This document shows positions 5,578 to 5,650 of a stretch of 5,650 nt of DNA, piece by piece (the first letter of the stretch is position 1; each line of letters begins with the position of its first letter). Below the pieces are notes generated by a model. It saw only the letters and a list, made by a program, of their open reading frames with translations, did not search any database and had not been told where the DNA came from. The position numbers and the translations under genes are program-made. This stretch comes from Candidatus Peregrinibacteria bacterium (lineage in GTDB: Bacteria > Patescibacteriota > Gracilibacteria > UBA1369 > UBA12463), in the NCBI GenBank assembly GCA_023245695.1, contig JAHFJT010000070.1:1-5650 (forward strand), read 5' to 3'.

Positions 5578-5650
5578 ATGAATACTCCTCTCACCTCTTT
5601 TCATTTTCGTACTCGTATTTTTGCCGTAGGCATTCTTTCTGTTTTTCTTC
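5578..5650 (+). CDS. Start of a secreted or membrane protein (truncated by window edge)
   Basis: An ATG at 5578, 29 bp after the rlmD stop, opens a frame that stays open to the window edge and reads MNTPLTSFHFRTRIFAV followed by GILSVFL. The pattern of a short polar stretch with two arginines and then a hydrophobic run is that of a signal peptide or N-terminal anchor. Only 24 residues are visible, so no function can be given. There is no Shine-Dalgarno site; a weak hairpin (TGAGG 5552-5556 / CCTCA 5564-5568) lies between the genes but has no T-run. Same-strand spacing suggests read-through from rlmD. Confidence 0.55.
   Translation, partial: MNTPLTSFHFRTRIFAVGILSVFL

Overview
The window looks like an ordinary chromosomal stretch of a bacterium with roughly balanced base composition. 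The gene set is a beta-CASP RNase, a CapA-like metallophosphatase, a Grx3-type glutaredoxin, a small membrane-anchored protein with a 'YPxxW ... ILxTFxF' layout, and an RlmD-type rRNA methyltransferase. That mix, with compact spacing and no obvious Shine-Dalgarno sites, fits a Patescibacteria/CPR-type genome. This is inference only: nothing here is a phylogenetic marker I can place firmly. Stops are TAA or TAG in all five complete genes, and full-length proteins read through without in-frame TGA, so the TGA=Gly code of Gracilibacteria/Absconditabacteria is not supported.

Left part (1-3340), all on the minus strand. Read in the direction of transcription it runs: glutaredoxin (3277-3017), a 30-bp gap, then the CapA-family protein (2986-1958). 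These two probably form one operon behind a good sigma70-type promoter at 3311-3339. A 331-bp non-coding gap (1627-1957) follows, rich in short inverted and direct repeats. Next is the MBL/beta-CASP nuclease (1626-118) with its own near-consensus promoter at 1662-1690. The 5' end of a tRNA, most likely tRNA-Gly, runs off the left edge (27-1) and has its own promoter candidate at 70-98.

Right part (3373-5650), all on the plus strand. A promoter diverging from the glutaredoxin one drives a small anchored protein (3427-4086). It is followed almost without a gap by an rRNA uracil-C5 methyltransferase (4097-5548). After 29 bp comes the start of another secreted or membrane protein, cut by the window edge.

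The genes do not form a recognisable dedicated pathway. They are housekeeping functions: RNA processing, rRNA modification, thiol redox and envelope. I found no CRISPR array, insertion sequence, phage gene or defence system. The least explained material is the repeat-rich gap at 1740-1917, which holds a 24-bp perfect palindrome nested inside a longer imperfect inverted repeat, plus the general lack of ribosome binding sites.
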